Assembly (NCBI GenBank): GCA_030597275.1
Contig: JAUVSB010000014.1
Coordinates: 1-14,070 of the forward strand
DNA: 14,070 bases
Reading direction: 5' to 3'
Source: Gammaproteobacteria bacterium
GTDB taxonomy: Bacteria > Pseudomonadota > Gammaproteobacteria > BMS3Bbin11
The notes beneath the pieces are model-generated. The model saw only the letters and a program-made list of their open reading frames with translations, was not told where the DNA came from and ran no database searches. Of this stretch, positions 13,830-14,070 are shown piece by piece (the stretch's first letter is position 1; every line of letters starts with the position of its first letter). The translations under genes were made by a program, and so were the position numbers.

Positions 13830-13935
13830 CCAGATCGTTCATATCAAGGCAAGGATCGCACCTAATAGCCAGAGCTATTGCGAAGATTCTTAACGCTGAG
13901 ATGGACGAATTGGGATGCAAGATGAATATTCATTG
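13830..13935. repeat. Palindromic repeat-like block between riboswitch and gcvT
   Basis: This stretch has no coding content but is rich in dyad symmetry. AAGGATC (13851-13857) pairs with GATTCTT (13885-13891), and inside it AATAGC (13864-13869) pairs perfectly with GCTATT (13874-13879). A perfect 12-bp palindrome ATGAATATTCAT lies at 13922-13933. The style (AATAGC-CAGA-GCTATT core, ...GGGATGCAAGATGAAT end) resembles dispersed intergenic repeats in other gammaproteobacteria as I recall them; family membership is unverified. It may equally be part of the riboswitch expression platform. Confidence 0.4.
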
Positions 13936-13992
13936 ATTATTAGAGTTGACATTAAACTTTATCGTACCCGTTTTATGATTTCAGGAGCCCTT

Positions 13993-14070
13993 ATGACATC
14001 TAAAAAAACACCGCTATATCAAGAGCACATACGCGCTGGAGCAAAAATCGTTGATTTTTCTTGCTTGCTG
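13993..14070 (+). CDS. gcvT: Glycine cleavage system T protein (aminomethyltransferase), 3' part outside the window
   Basis: GcvT transfers the aminomethyl carbon of glycine to tetrahydrofolate, releasing ammonia. Only 26 residues are visible. TPLYQEHIRAGAKIVDF matches the N-terminus of the family (E. coli TPLYEQHTLCGARMVDF). The assignment is strongly supported by the glycine riboswitch just upstream. The ATG at 13993 follows GGAG with a 6-base spacer, a good ribosome binding site. The next residues read SCLL where the family normally has a Gly-Trp or Gly-Tyr (for example FHGW or FAGY), an oddity at the window edge. Confidence 0.88.
   Translation, partial: MTSKKTPLYQEHIRAGAKIVDFSCLL

Noticed and set aside
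13946..13979. TTGACA and TATGAT upstream of gcvT as a second promoter
   Set aside because: The boxes are 22 bases apart, too far for a sigma-70 promoter, and no better -10 lies at 16-18 bases.

Overview
The window comes from a gammaproteobacterium. The clearest sign is a block whose order matches the textbook gammaproteobacterial arrangement: a ZapB-like coiled-coil gene, zapA, the 6S RNA gene and fau on the minus strand, divergent from ygfB, pepP, ubiH and ubiI on the plus strand. The pairing of a HAD-IB phosphatase with rppH is also typical of the class. The species cannot be named from this sequence. The aldolase resembles the Calvin-cycle subtype seen in many sulfur- or methane-oxidising gammaproteobacteria, which hints at an environmental chemolithotroph or methylotroph, but this is only an inference.

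Layout. (1) 1-1290, plus strand: the 3' part of class II fructose-bisphosphate aldolase with a terminator, a heptanucleotide repeat array, then a Bcp-type peroxiredoxin. (2) 1367-3000, minus strand: a HAD-IB phosphatase translationally coupled to a FecCD/BtuC-type permease, divergent from rppH (3139-3603). (3) 3676-6470, minus strand: ZapB-like protein, zapA, 6S RNA, fau (5-formyl-THF cyclo-ligase), DUF427, EVE-domain protein, then a periplasmic cyclophilin. (4) 6720-11133, plus strand: ygfB, pepP, ubiH and ubiI, with a REP element and a heptad array between pepP and ubiH. (5) 11367-13518: an orphan PhnD-like periplasmic binding protein and a CPA1-type Na+/H+ antiporter. (6) 13584 to the end: a tandem glycine riboswitch, a palindromic repeat-like block, and the start of gcvT.

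Genes that work together. UbiH and UbiI are two ring hydroxylases of ubiquinone biosynthesis. ZapA and the small coiled-coil protein belong to Z-ring assembly. Fau, and GcvT under the glycine riboswitch, are both in one-carbon (tetrahydrofolate) metabolism. 6S RNA is a stationary-phase regulator of sigma-70 RNA polymerase and is probably co-transcribed with fau.

I found no new defence system, integron, prophage or CRISPR array; most of the window is conserved housekeeping DNA. The most unusual feature is a family of G-phased 7-bp tandem repeats (GACGAAA and GTTTCAA types) at several intergenic sites. One array contains the start codon and first 12 codons of ubiH, so a gain or loss of one repeat would frameshift that gene.
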